Shown: positions 38,637 to 48,312 of the stretch, piece after piece
Numbering within the stretch: position 1 is the first letter of the stretch
Layout of the letters: each line of letters opens with the position of its first letter
NCBI RefSeq assembly: GCF_007752135.1
Contig: NZ_CP036298.1
Span: 4,340,001-4,404,000, forward strand
Direction: 5' to 3'
Source of the DNA: Aureliella helgolandensis
Lineage (GTDB): Bacteria; Planctomycetota; Planctomycetia; Pirellulales; Pirellulaceae
DNA: 64,000 nucleotides
Made by a program: the position numbers and the translations under genes
Notes under the pieces: model-generated
Seen by the model: the letters and a program-made list of their open reading frames with translations, nothing else
What the model was told of the DNA's origin: nothing
Databases searched by the model: none

Positions 38637-39910
38637 TCTGCCTCCTCCGACGCCAACCTAGCGACCAGCAAATCGTGGGCTGAGCCAATCAATCGCGTCA
38701 GTTCCGCATCTTGCTCCCCTTGCAACGCAAGTGGCCAGCCACTTTCGGCAAGTTCACTCCGCGTCTTTTTGAGCAACTCTTCCAGCACGCTCTCGAGCTC
38801 GGCGCGCTGCACCGGGTTCTCTTGCAATTCAGAGGTCACCGTCTGCAGATACCTCAGTGGCAGCACCAAGTCCTCGATGGCTGGCGCCGAGGTCGGGCGC
38901 GTTGAAATTTTGATCGTCTCCAACCATACCGTTCCTAACTCGGCCAACCTTGCCCCCAGCGTTTGCCCCAAGCGTTGCACGGTGCCAGAACGCGTCAACT
39001 CCGCATGCAAGGGTGTCGCTCCCATCAAGCGGACACGCATTGCCAGCGAACGTCCCTCAGACGATTCAACATATGGCAGGGCCGCCGACTCCAAGACCTC
39101 TTCAATATCCCCTAAATGCTCAACCTGCGACAAATCCAGCTCCAGCTCGTACCAGCGGAGGCTGTCGGTCGGTAAGAATTCGTTCGACAGCAGCTCCCCA
39201 TCCTGAAGTGTGATTAATTGGCACCCCTTGGGCCCGCTTTCGCGAATATGCCGCCCCTGCGTATTGCCACTGTAGCCGATCCAACTGCGTTCACTCAGCG
39301 ACTCGGGGCTACGCACATGGATATGCCCTAGGGCCCAGTAGTCGTAGCCTTTGCTTTCGAGAATACTAACCGATGTTGGCGCGTAGGTATCGTGTTGGGA
39401 CGATCCGGACAAGGAAGTATGCAGTACTCCCAAGTTATATAGTCCGCCAACGCGATCGGGATAGTTGACTGCCAAGTCACGCGTCTCGCTGCGCGCACCA
39501 AAACTCTGCCCGTGAATGGCCAAGCCCGCTGCTTCCAACAGGATCGATTCGGGTGCCTTTGCCCCCAGCTCGTGGACGCCCGTTGGCCATTCGATGACTT
39601 TTCCAGCTCCACTCTGAGCATCGTGATTGCCACGAATGAGGACTACGGGGATTTTCTCACGCGTGAGCCGTCGAAATTGGCTCTCGACCCAGAGCCCCGC
39701 TCCAGCATCCTTTACGGGGCCATCGAATAAATCCCCGGCGATGACCACGGCCGACACGTCGTGCTCAATCGCGTTCTGAACCAGCAGTTCCATACTCCGA
39801 CGACTGGCGCGCTCCAACAGCTCACCGGTCGATTCGTCACCCCTCTTGAGCGCCGCGAGGGGGCTGTCAAGGTGGACATCGGCCACATGGATAAATCGAG
39901 TCTGGGTCAT
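38633..39910 (-). CDS. SbcD/YhaO-like DNA repair exonuclease
   Basis: 425 residues from ATG 39910, which overlaps the stop of the AddBA gene by ATGA; a TTG at 39925 is rejected for that reason. A calcineurin-type metallophosphoesterase: FIHVADVHLDSPL, VVIAGDLFDG, LIRGNHDAQSG, ALGHIHVRSP contain the dinuclear-metal ligands. The VADVHLDSPL form and the C-terminal accessory region are closer to B. subtilis YhaO than to E. coli SbcD. Its stop overlaps the SbcC-like start by ATGA, so all three repair proteins are translationally coupled. Confidence 0.92.
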   Translation of the reverse strand: MTQTRFIHVADVHLDSPLAALKRGDESTGELLERASRRSMELLVQNAIEHDVSAVVIAGDLFDGPVKDAGAGLWVESQFRRLTREKIPVVLIRGNHDAQSGAGKVIEWPTGVHELGAKAPESILLEAAGLAIHGQSFGARSETRDLAVNYPDRVGGLYNLGVLHTSLSGSSQHDTYAPTSVSILESKGYDYWALGHIHVRSPESLSERSWIGYSGNTQGRHIRESGPKGCQLITLQDGELLSNEFLPTDSLRWYELELDLSQVEHLGDIEEVLESAALPYVESSEGRSLAMRVRLMGATPLHAELTRSGTVQRLGQTLGARLAELGTVWLETIKISTRPTSAPAIEDLVLPLRYLQTVTSELQENPVQRAELESVLEELLKKTRSELAESGWPLALQGEQDAELTRLIGSAHDLLVARLASEEAE

Positions 39911-42900
39911 AGGCTTAAATCGCAACCGACAAGGTCGTCAGTACTTAGCATTAATAAATGGGTCGTGATGCGCTGACGCGGAATCTTAAAAAGATGCGCA
40001 ACCACCTGAGCGTAAACGTTCAACTGCGCACGATGATGGGCGACCCGCTCGTCGAGCCACTCGAGTTGCGGCTGCGAACCATCATAGGCATCCGTTTTAA
40101 AGTCGATGATCTCCGCTCCGTAGGGGCGACCATCTTTCATGACGACAGCCAATCGGTCAATAGAGCCTGAGATGAGACAGGCCGCGACAGCCTGCGACTC
40201 GTCCGTCGCCCCCTTGCCTGCCGAGGGTGGGCCAGCAGGCATCGCGGCGCCACGATTTGCTGCCTGCACATCGGTCTCGTCCATCACCAAGCTGATGATG
40301 CGTTCGTTGTCGATCGCTATGGAATCAGGCACTATCCCGAAGACGCCTGCTTGGTAGCGTGACCTGGACAAAGCCCGCCGAACACTGGACAAATCCAACA
40401 TCTGCTCAAAGTCCTCGATCACACGGTCGAGATCTAGATGCCTCAAAGCCTCAGGATCAACTTGCACCATCGCCACCCGTCGCAAGACCTCCCGATCCAA
40501 CTGGTACGTATCCAGCCACTCAATTTGCTCGAAGAACGCATGAATCAAAGTCCCATAGGTTGCCCCCAGGCTACGGCTGTAGGAAAACGCACTCGCCAAG
40601 GGCAGGGGGGCAAAGGTTTGACCGATGTAGGACGGCGCAGTTACTCGCAATCCTCGTGCGGGAGCCCCGGCCGCAGCACGGCGGAGTTGAATGGTCACAG
40701 TAGTGGATGGTTCGACTCCGTTCTCAAACAAGGAACCGTCGCTGGGCTTCCCTGGATCCGCTGCGTTTGACGTGACTTTTTTTGCCTTGGATTTATGACT
40801 CCCTTGATACCACTGAGGGGCTCCCACCTCATACAGGATGGCACCCGGCTCCCCTTTTCGCGGACCATTGGGCGTTCCTGCAGTCAACGTTGATTGCAGG
40901 AGCGAGCCGAATTCTTGCGAGGGTGAGCTGCTGCTGGGTTTGGCATACATATACAACGCGCGACGCGCCCGCGTCATTGCAACGTACAGCAAACACAGCG
41001 ATTCGTTCACCCCACGCTCCTTGTTTAAATCAAAGGCGCGCTGCCAATCCTTGGGCAACATGGCCTGCAGCTCCGCATTCATGTACCGCAACACACCGTC
41101 CGGTGGCATGCAGGGATCGTCGCCACGCAACACCAGCAAACTATTGTTCGACGACATGCCCGTTGTCAGATCGGGCAGAAACACCGCATCAAATTCGAGT
41201 CCCTTACTCTTGTGCACGGTCATGACTTTGACCTGCGCATCGGTAGGCAACGCCACTCGGCCTCCCATCACCGACTCTTCAAATTCCCGCAGTCGCCCCG
41301 CGTAATTCCTCTCAAAATCAATGGCGCTGCGAATCAGTTGCTGCAAACGATGCTGGTCCCACCAAGAGACTTGATCGGCAATCATATCGGCAAGCATCTC
41401 AATCGACCTAGCCAACCCTTGCCGCGATACCTTGCGTCGGAACCACTCCGATATCTCTTGAGGACTTGTCTCACCACGCTGGGGAAGAAATAGTGCGAGC
41501 GGCGACGTCAGCACGTGATGGGCGCAAATCCGATCTCCAGGATGATCTGCGAGATGAACCAGTGAAAGCACCAGCTGAACCGCCGCCGAATCCGTCAAGG
41601 GATTTCCACCATCCTGGCTAGCGGATACACCGCGCTCGCGCAGCAAACCGATCATCCGAGCAACATCGGCATTGGTGCGAAACAAGACTCCGACTCCCGA
41701 CTCGCAATTCTGAGTCAGCTCTGCGATATCATCCGCTGCCTGTGAGAGCACCAGCAGTTTCCGTTCATCGCCGCTGAGGTCTTTGTCCGGCTTGAGCGAG
41801 TTTTTGAGGCAAACGTATCCCTGGAGATCTGTTCGCTGGGTCGCATGGGGTGGAAATCTCTGAGTCCACACTTGGGCGATGCGGTCACAACCGGCGAAAT
41901 TGGAGTGCTCGGTTAAGTTCTGAAACACTTCATTGACCGCCTCAATGACCTGCGGGCTGCTGCGGAAGCTGATACTCAACTCGCTCTCTTCGACACCATC
42001 GAGCGAATCTCGAACCGTGTCGAAGATCTCGGCCACGCCACCGCGCCAACCATAGATCGCCTGCTTGGTATCTCCCACGCAAAAGAACGAGTGATCCGAT
42101 CTCGGCGTTCCGCCTAGCGGAAGCGCCAAAGGACGCAACACATGCCATTGCTCCGGTGCGGTGTCCTGAAATTCATCCAACAGCAGGTGCTGAACTCCGC
42201 AGTCAAGTCGAAAGTGGACGCGTTCTCTTCCGGCTTGAACCTCTTCCGGAACTTCGCCGCGAGACATCCATCCCGACAGGTAAAATGCGATGTCCGAAAA
42301 CGCCAACATCCTCTGGTTCCGCGTGAGCGTTCCGTATTCGACGTCATAAGCCTCTAGCAATTGGTAGCTTGCCAACGTCTGATTGCGACGAATGGGCAGC
42401 AACTCAGCAACCGAGCGCTCCGCCAAAATTTCCAACGCGATGTACAAATCAGATGGAATCTCCTTGCGGTAGTAAGTGGGAGGATCGTCATGAAACTTTC
42501 CATAGACACCGTGCCCCAGGACGGCTTCCCAATCACCGATACTGGCCAGAAGATGCAACTTTTCCATCGCCCCATCGGCACTTTTATGCCCCAGTTTGCT
42601 GCTCGAGACGGTTTGCAATGCCGATTCGACCGCCTGTTCCGACGGCGGTTTGGGAAGTGGCAGCTGATCCCAATGCTCTTGCTCGGTCTGGCGATAGACC
42701 TCATAACCACTTTGTACCGTCTGGCGAATTTGATCCGCCACCTGACGACTCGACTCCCCCTTGGCTAACATTCGTACTAAAGTGACCAGCGTGGCGCGAT
42801 CCTGGCTATTCAGCATGCGGCCGATCGATTCCAACTGAACCACAGGCTCGGCCTGCGGGTCCATCGTGCTCCAGCCCGGTGGCAGGGCCATTTCGAGACT

Positions 42901-45900
42901 GAACGTCTTGGCGATCTGGGCAAAGAAACTGTCGAGCGTTCCAATCCGCAATCGGTGGAGGGTCGAGGTAACTCGCCGCAGCGCCGCCAAACAAGCCGCT
43001 TGAGAAACATCGACACCACTCAGATGCTGTGCAAGTTCCAACCGCTCCGATTCGCTTAAGCACGCTTTGGCGAGCCTCTGCAACACGCGATGCATGATCT
43101 CGCCGGCAGCCTTGCGAGTAAACGTGGTGGCCAGAATCGAATCGACTTCTTGGCCCGACAAAATGATTAACAGCAAACGATTGCTGAGTTGAAACGTCTT
43201 TCCCGTCCCGGCTGAGGCACGGATAATCATTGGCGGCAGGACCGGGCCTCGAACGACCGGTTTCTGGAGCAGCACCTCCGCTCCCTGCAAGACCTCAGCG
43301 GTTAGCCCAGCATTATCCTGAGTCTTGAATCGGTGCAACGACCGTTGCGGAGGTTCAACCGTCACCCGCTGAATCGCAGTCTGGCAGATCCTCTCGTAAT
43401 CGTCGTAGGGAACCGATTCAATCGTCTCTGGCCAGAACTCACCTCGCGCAATGCGGCCCGCAATGGAGTCCGCCAGTTGCTTTGCTTCTTGCAACTGTTG
43501 AGGATCAAATTTGGCCTCATAAAATCCTGTATCCGAAGCTTGTTTCGGCAAGGAAATATAGCCCAGCAGCGGATCATTGTCGGTCCCCAGCTTGGGGCCT
43601 AAGAGTTGATAGAGTGGGAGTTGCAGATCCAGCCACCCCTTCTTCTTACTCCAGTGGACGCTCACTGGCTGCTTTACGGATTCGCTCGTCTTATAGTCCC
43701 AGATTGCCCATCGCCCGGTCTCCGGATGGAAGTCGATTCGGTCTACCCGACCAATAAGCGCAAGCTGATGCTCGCCCTCTCCGACTTTGATTCCATCGGT
43801 AGCCTGGACAGCGGCTTCGACTTTCTTGATGACCCATCCCTCGGCAGCCCGCTCTGCCTGTTTGGCTGCAAAAGCTGTCAAACGCTGCTCTGCTTGTTCA
43901 ATCTGAATCAATACTGCCGCCGGTGGATGTTGTCCGTACCGTTGAATAGCCAATTCACCGATCTTGCGATTCAAAAAGTCGGCAATCTGGTCTGCATCTT
44001 GGCAATTCACCATGGCCGCATCCTGCCCCATGGCATCGAGCGTCTGGTGCACCAAATTGCCAAAACCTGCCGCATCCAATTCCACACTCGCATCGTCCGC
44101 CGCATGGAGACGCAATACTCGCCGCAAATAGAATCGATAGGGACAGGCCATGTACTCTCGAAAGCCGGTCACGGAAATGACCTCGGGCGGCACCACCTCC
44201 ACTGGACGTGGAACCACCAATCCGCTTGCGCCACTTCGCGGCTTCCACCGTTGATGCACTGCGGGCAGAACATCGGCTTCCTCTTCCGAGACCAAATGCA
44301 AAACTCGGCTGGGCAGATCCTGCAATGCACAAGCCATCAGCAACCGACTTGGGACCAACGGATCGCCACTGGCATCTGTCTTTCCCACCACAATTTTCAC
44401 ATGCTCGCGTGCGTGCAACATGACCTGCAGCGAGTAAATGTCTCGGGCGTAGCGGCGGGCATTATCTAGCATCCCCAACTGCTTGCGGAGATTGTTGGGT
44501 AGGAAGGAATCCGAGTTGACACTCTCGGGCACGACGCCATCGTGCATTCCGGTAATGATTAGCGCCGGCGCGTCATCCAAGGCCAGTTCGAGCCACCCCA
44601 GCATTTCGATCGAAGTCACATCGGGTGGAGCTGCAATCAACGCCGTCGTCAAACTCCGTTTCAGCCAGTCAATCATTTCCGTCAGCGACAAACTTGGTTC
44701 AAGACTGGCCGGCATGTCACGCAGAGCTACGATCGCATCGCACAATTGAGTTGCGGCTGAATAGAGTGGGCCATCCAAGGGATCGTCTAAGCGGCAGAGC
44801 GTGCGGTCGTAGGCAGCCGCCAACGCTTGCAGCAAAGGCTGTCCCCAGTGGGAGACCGGTTGCTGCTCGGCATTCAACCCAGCCAGCCATTTGTCTAGAG
44901 CCTGGGTGACGGTCATGTAGACCTCAGCCCCCCGCGCCTCGCCATTGATAAACTCCTCAACCGACTTGGGCATCGCCGCCTGGTAGTATCGATCCAACTC
45001 GGACAACCAATTCCCTGGCAAGTCACATTTGGTAACGCGTAGCAGGTTCCCTACCGCCGGATGCCGCACCAAAGCAGCCAAGGCCGCGTAGCTGCGTGAT
45101 TCAACAAATTGCCCAATCAGGCTCAGCAATTGGACTGGTTCAGATTGCAACAGGGGAGTGCCGGGGCCGTACCTTGCCGTCACCGAGCACAGATCCAGTT
45201 CGTGCTGTAGGATCGGAATCAGTCCACTGTCGGGAACACCGATCGTAATATCTCGGACGTGCAACGCATCGGCAAATTCAGCTAAGCAGGCTGCCGTCAA
45301 TTCGGCTTGATCTTTGGGAGAGCTGCCGACCAGGAGTGAACCCGACGGCAGCTGGACCTCATTCTTTTGCCAGCGGTCGCTGACCAAACAGCCAAACGCG
45401 TCGAAGTCATCTGCCAGCGTCTCTGGTGCAGCAATCCAGACTTCAACCCGCTCTGAAACGCCTTCTAAGAATCCGCGCTGGGTGGCGTTCAAATCAACAC
45501 AACCTACGACTAAGATCTGACGATCGGTCTGTGCCTCGTTAAATCTCAGGGCGCACAATCGGGCGGTCTGAATATCCCATAGCTTCAACCCATCGAGCTC
45601 GTGCAGGTACTCCTGTTGAACTGCTTGCATGGCTTGCCACCGCGGCCCTTCCGGGTGGCCTGCGAGTCGTTCCGCGATCAATTGGAAATCATGGCAATCA
45701 CTAGCCAATTCACGATGCACACCCGATAGCATCCGCCCCAGCTCCAACCATTGCTGAACCGCTCCAGCGGCTGGCGGGGCGGGCACAATATGCCGCATCT
45801 GCTCGGCAGGCAAGCGTTTCAAAGCCCTCACCCAGGCGAGCTGTTGGACGAAATCGCTCGCAAACGGCAATTTGGCGATATACAACTGTTCCGGAAGCGC

Positions 45901-46176
45901 CCCCGAAGTCACCGCCTTGGGTGGGTAGAGAATTATGCCGGCCGCCTGTGCTTTCAGCGCCAGCAATTCGTTGAGCCGTCGGCATGCCAGTCCTCCGGGT
46001 AGGACGATGAGCAGCTCTCGCAAATCACACAACACCCCCTCAGTAAAACGCTGTAGCAATCGGTCCACGACGTTTGGCAAAACCGCTGAATCCCAGCCGA
46101 CAAAGGTTCGTAGTGGATTTTGCGTGTCCCTTGCCTCAGTAGGCTCAGTTGAACGACGTTTCACAGTTCCAGCCAT
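39907..46176 (-). CDS. Natural AddB-AddA fusion (helicase-nuclease)
   Basis: 2089 residues from ATG 46176. N-terminal half (~1-960) is AddB-like: an inactive helicase region lacking a P-loop (VLPGGLACRRLN where Walker A is expected) and a PD-(D/E)XK nuclease with CPYRFYLRRVLRL (~675), GRVDRID (~810) and WAIWDYKTSE (~826). C-terminal half (~975-2089) is an AddA/UvrD-type helicase: ASAGTGKT (~987), LLLDEFQDT (~1333), GDTKQAIYGWRGG, TVHKSKGLEF (~1651), VAMTRARRALY (~1730), then a second nuclease with GSIDRL and AEIIDFKTD (~2022). AddAB resects double-strand breaks for RecA. Only two cysteines (near ~675 and ~929) fall where AddB has its four-Cys iron-sulfur clamp, so that cluster is probably missing. 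First gene of an operon with SbcD/SbcC-like partners. Confidence 0.93.
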   Translation of the reverse strand: MAGTVKRRSTEPTEARDTQNPLRTFVGWDSAVLPNVVDRLLQRFTEGVLCDLRELLIVLPGGLACRRLNELLALKAQAAGIILYPPKAVTSGALPEQLYIAKLPFASDFVQQLAWVRALKRLPAEQMRHIVPAPPAAGAVQQWLELGRMLSGVHRELASDCHDFQLIAERLAGHPEGPRWQAMQAVQQEYLHELDGLKLWDIQTARLCALRFNEAQTDRQILVVGCVDLNATQRGFLEGVSERVEVWIAAPETLADDFDAFGCLVSDRWQKNEVQLPSGSLLVGSSPKDQAELTAACLAEFADALHVRDITIGVPDSGLIPILQHELDLCSVTARYGPGTPLLQSEPVQLLSLIGQFVESRSYAALAALVRHPAVGNLLRVTKCDLPGNWLSELDRYYQAAMPKSVEEFINGEARGAEVYMTVTQALDKWLAGLNAEQQPVSHWGQPLLQALAAAYDRTLCRLDDPLDGPLYSAATQLCDAIVALRDMPASLEPSLSLTEMIDWLKRSLTTALIAAPPDVTSIEMLGWLELALDDAPALIITGMHDGVVPESVNSDSFLPNNLRKQLGMLDNARRYARDIYSLQVMLHAREHVKIVVGKTDASGDPLVPSRLLMACALQDLPSRVLHLVSEEEADVLPAVHQRWKPRSGASGLVVPRPVEVVPPEVISVTGFREYMACPYRFYLRRVLRLHAADDASVELDAAGFGNLVHQTLDAMGQDAAMVNCQDADQIADFLNRKIGELAIQRYGQHPPAAVLIQIEQAEQRLTAFAAKQAERAAEGWVIKKVEAAVQATDGIKVGEGEHQLALIGRVDRIDFHPETGRWAIWDYKTSESVKQPVSVHWSKKKGWLDLQLPLYQLLGPKLGTDNDPLLGYISLPKQASDTGFYEAKFDPQQLQEAKQLADSIAGRIARGEFWPETIESVPYDDYERICQTAIQRVTVEPPQRSLHRFKTQDNAGLTAEVLQGAEVLLQKPVVRGPVLPPMIIRASAGTGKTFQLSNRLLLIILSGQEVDSILATTFTRKAAGEIMHRVLQRLAKACLSESERLELAQHLSGVDVSQAACLAALRRVTSTLHRLRIGTLDSFFAQIAKTFSLEMALPPGWSTMDPQAEPVVQLESIGRMLNSQDRATLVTLVRMLAKGESSRQVADQIRQTVQSGYEVYRQTEQEHWDQLPLPKPPSEQAVESALQTVSSSKLGHKSADGAMEKLHLLASIGDWEAVLGHGVYGKFHDDPPTYYRKEIPSDLYIALEILAERSVAELLPIRRNQTLASYQLLEAYDVEYGTLTRNQRMLAFSDIAFYLSGWMSRGEVPEEVQAGRERVHFRLDCGVQHLLLDEFQDTAPEQWHVLRPLALPLGGTPRSDHSFFCVGDTKQAIYGWRGGVAEIFDTVRDSLDGVEESELSISFRSSPQVIEAVNEVFQNLTEHSNFAGCDRIAQVWTQRFPPHATQRTDLQGYVCLKNSLKPDKDLSGDERKLLVLSQAADDIAELTQNCESGVGVLFRTNADVARMIGLLRERGVSASQDGGNPLTDSAAVQLVLSLVHLADHPGDRICAHHVLTSPLALFLPQRGETSPQEISEWFRRKVSRQGLARSIEMLADMIADQVSWWDQHRLQQLIRSAIDFERNYAGRLREFEESVMGGRVALPTDAQVKVMTVHKSKGLEFDAVFLPDLTTGMSSNNSLLVLRGDDPCMPPDGVLRYMNAELQAMLPKDWQRAFDLNKERGVNESLCLLYVAMTRARRALYMYAKPSSSSPSQEFGSLLQSTLTAGTPNGPRKGEPGAILYEVGAPQWYQGSHKSKAKKVTSNAADPGKPSDGSLFENGVEPSTTVTIQLRRAAAGAPARGLRVTAPSYIGQTFAPLPLASAFSYSRSLGATYGTLIHAFFEQIEWLDTYQLDREVLRRVAMVQVDPEALRHLDLDRVIEDFEQMLDLSSVRRALSRSRYQAGVFGIVPDSIAIDNERIISLVMDETDVQAANRGAAMPAGPPSAGKGATDESQAVAACLISGSIDRLAVVMKDGRPYGAEIIDFKTDAYDGSQPQLEWLDERVAHHRAQLNVYAQVVAHLFKIPRQRITTHLLMLSTDDLVGCDLSL

Positions 46177-46690
46177 TGCGTGTACTTCCCCGATCGGGCG
46201 CCTTAATGCATCGCGCGAAGCGACCCGGCCTTCCTCGCCAAAAAAATCTGCTTCACAAGCCGGCTATTCTAACGCCCCCTGTGACACCTTGGGTCACGAC
46301 TGCCCCAGATTTCCCTCCGCCCTCCATGTCCCGAGCTTCTCTCACTCCCCAGCTCACTCCCCAGCTCACTAACGCAGTTCACTAAAGCAATTCACCAGCA
46401 CGGCCCCATTCTCAGAAAACGCGTTCCTCCGCCCCCCCATTGCTTTGTTTGCTCGGGAACCCCATTTTGCCAAACACATTTTGCTAAAGGACGGCTGCGA
46501 CCTCCGCTCCCACAGAAGTTGAGCACGTGCCCCCTGCAACATGTCACAGGGAACCAGTTTCGCTATCATCTAAAGCAAACGCGAGCCTTTCGGGGACTCC
46601 CATGCCACTGCATTTGCGCGTACCATGAAGGCCCGCCGATCCCATCGACCTAGCTGACGCCCCCGCTGATTTTTTTTGAACTGAGATGCC
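46177..46690. other. Divergent promoter region (repair operon / TPR gene)
   Basis: 514 bp between two divergent genes with no convincing open frame. It holds a nearly perfect dyad GTGAC-A-CC-TT-GG-GTCAC at 46281-46297 (105 bp from the AddBA start), a 12-bp direct repeat ctcactccccag twice at 46341-46364, and the palindrome AACGCGTT near 46420. No clear -35/-10 pair or LexA-type site could be defended. Confidence 0.35.
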
Positions 46691-48199
46691 ATGGGCCGCC
46701 GCGCTCAACGAACACCACGTGGAAAAAGCGGCTCCGCGTCCTCCCAACTGCGGAACACGCCGAAACCATTTGATTGGAAACGCATTGGATTGGCGGTACT
46801 GTCGGTCCTACTATTGCTCGGCATTCTGGCCGTCCTGTGGCCTCTACCCGAAGAAGCTGGGCCCAATATTCAACGACCCAATTTCCAACAGTCCAGTCCG
46901 CGCCAGCCAAAATCCCAACAGTCGAGAAGCAACGAACAGGCACCGCTGCCGCCAACGGAGTCGATCGACAGCTTAGAACGACAACTGGGACTCCACGCTG
47001 CCTCCCCCGACACGGCAGAGAGTGCACTCGATTTTGGGCAGCTGGAACAGGAGATCACGGCCCAAGCAGATTTGGTGGTCAAGGAGTACCCTGCGGACTT
47101 CCAAGCCTGGCACCTAGCCGGCAAAATTTACGGGAAGTACAAGCAATCAGAGCCAGCTGAATTGCGATTCAAGAAAGCCCTAGAGATCGCCCCGAATGAT
47201 TTGCAGGTGCGGCAGGACCTAGCGGATGTTTTGTTGCAAGTTGGCCGCAACGCGGACGCCGTCGCGATACTCTCCGAGGCCACGACTCTCGTCCCCAATT
47301 TTGAAACTCAGCCAGATTTTGTTCATGCACTCGCTGAATCGCTCATGGGGGTTGGACGATTGGATGAAGCGCGTCAATTACTCACGACCATGCTGGAGGA
47401 CTCCCCCGATTCCCCCCATCACTGGATTAGCTTGGGAAAGGTCGAATTGCAGAAGCAAGAGTTCGCACTTGCTGAAGCCAGCTTCCATCGAGCCTTGGCA
47501 CTCGACGAAACTAGTGAGGCAGCTTGGCTTGCGCTTTGTCAAACGCTTGCTTTTCAAAGGAAAACCGAGGAGGCCGCTGCAGCCCGAAAGCAATTGGAGG
47601 CACTGCGCCAGACGTCCTTGTCGGAACGCGAGAGCTTCGAAGAGGAACACCTTCTTTCGTTGAGGCGTTTTGCTGCGAGCAGCTTTCGTTCGCTCGCGGT
47701 TATTCGCCAAAATCATGGAGATAGTAAACAAGCCCAACTGGGATTGGAGCGTTCCCTAGCGCTGGACCCCTCCAATTTGCTCACCCTTTCTCATCTAATG
47801 GTTTTTCACCGCAATGGAGGTGAGTTTCCCGCCGCTGCAGATATAGCTCGCCGCATCCTTAAGCTGCAGCCTGATCTCTTTTCTCACTATGTGAATCTGG
47901 CCAACCTAAGCATGGAGCAGTCAGATCCTCACACTGCAGAACTAGCGCTGCGGCTGGCTGCCCAACGTGAACTGGCAGACGGGCAGGCGCAACTTTCACT
48001 CGCCCAGTTTATGCTAATGCTAAAGCGTCCCGTGGAGGCTATCGCGCCCGCCCGATCGGCCGTGCAGGAGATGGGGTCTCTCGACGCACGCCTAGTGTTA
48101 GTTTCAGCCCTGAATGCCAGCGGCCGAACTGCCGAAGCGCAAGCGGAACTAGACGACGCGAGGATGCGTTTCCCCCGCGATCCACGCCTAAGCCCTTAA
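46691..48199 (+). CDS. Membrane-anchored TPR protein
   Basis: 502 residues from ATG 46691. A basic Arg/Lys/Ser-rich N-terminus is followed by one transmembrane helix (~32-52, LAVLSVLLLLGILAVLW) and a Ser/Gln-rich linker; the rest is made of tetratricopeptide repeats, e.g. YKQSEPAELRFKKALEIAPND, FALAEASFHRALALDETSEA, SKQAQLGLERSLALDPSN. By topology the repeats should be extracytoplasmic (positive-inside rule). It precedes a CRTAC1-type protein by 113 bp; TPR and CRTAC1 genes frequently neighbour each other in planctomycetes. Partner and function are unknown. Confidence 0.9.
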   Translation: MGRRAQRTPRGKSGSASSQLRNTPKPFDWKRIGLAVLSVLLLLGILAVLWPLPEEAGPNIQRPNFQQSSPRQPKSQQSRSNEQAPLPPTESIDSLERQLGLHAASPDTAESALDFGQLEQEITAQADLVVKEYPADFQAWHLAGKIYGKYKQSEPAELRFKKALEIAPNDLQVRQDLADVLLQVGRNADAVAILSEATTLVPNFETQPDFVHALAESLMGVGRLDEARQLLTTMLEDSPDSPHHWISLGKVELQKQEFALAEASFHRALALDETSEAAWLALCQTLAFQRKTEEAAAARKQLEALRQTSLSERESFEEEHLLSLRRFAASSFRSLAVIRQNHGDSKQAQLGLERSLALDPSNLLTLSHLMVFHRNGGEFPAAADIARRILKLQPDLFSHYVNLANLSMEQSDPHTAELALRLAAQRELADGQAQLSLAQFMLMLKRPVEAIAPARSAVQEMGSLDARLVLVSALNASGRTAEAQAELDDARMRFPRDPRLSP

Positions 48200-48312
48200 G
48201 TTCGCAATCTCAGTTCGCTCACCGCTGCTTGATCGACTGCACCGTCTCGACTGCTTCCCAGCTTATTCGGCATCGCTTGCCGAGGACTGTCCCACTAGAG
48301 AATTTTCAAATC

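Noticed and set aside
46350-46690. Short minus-strand frames between the repair operon and the TPR gene
   Set aside because: They overlap each other and the TPR gene start, have no family features and lie in a probable promoter region.
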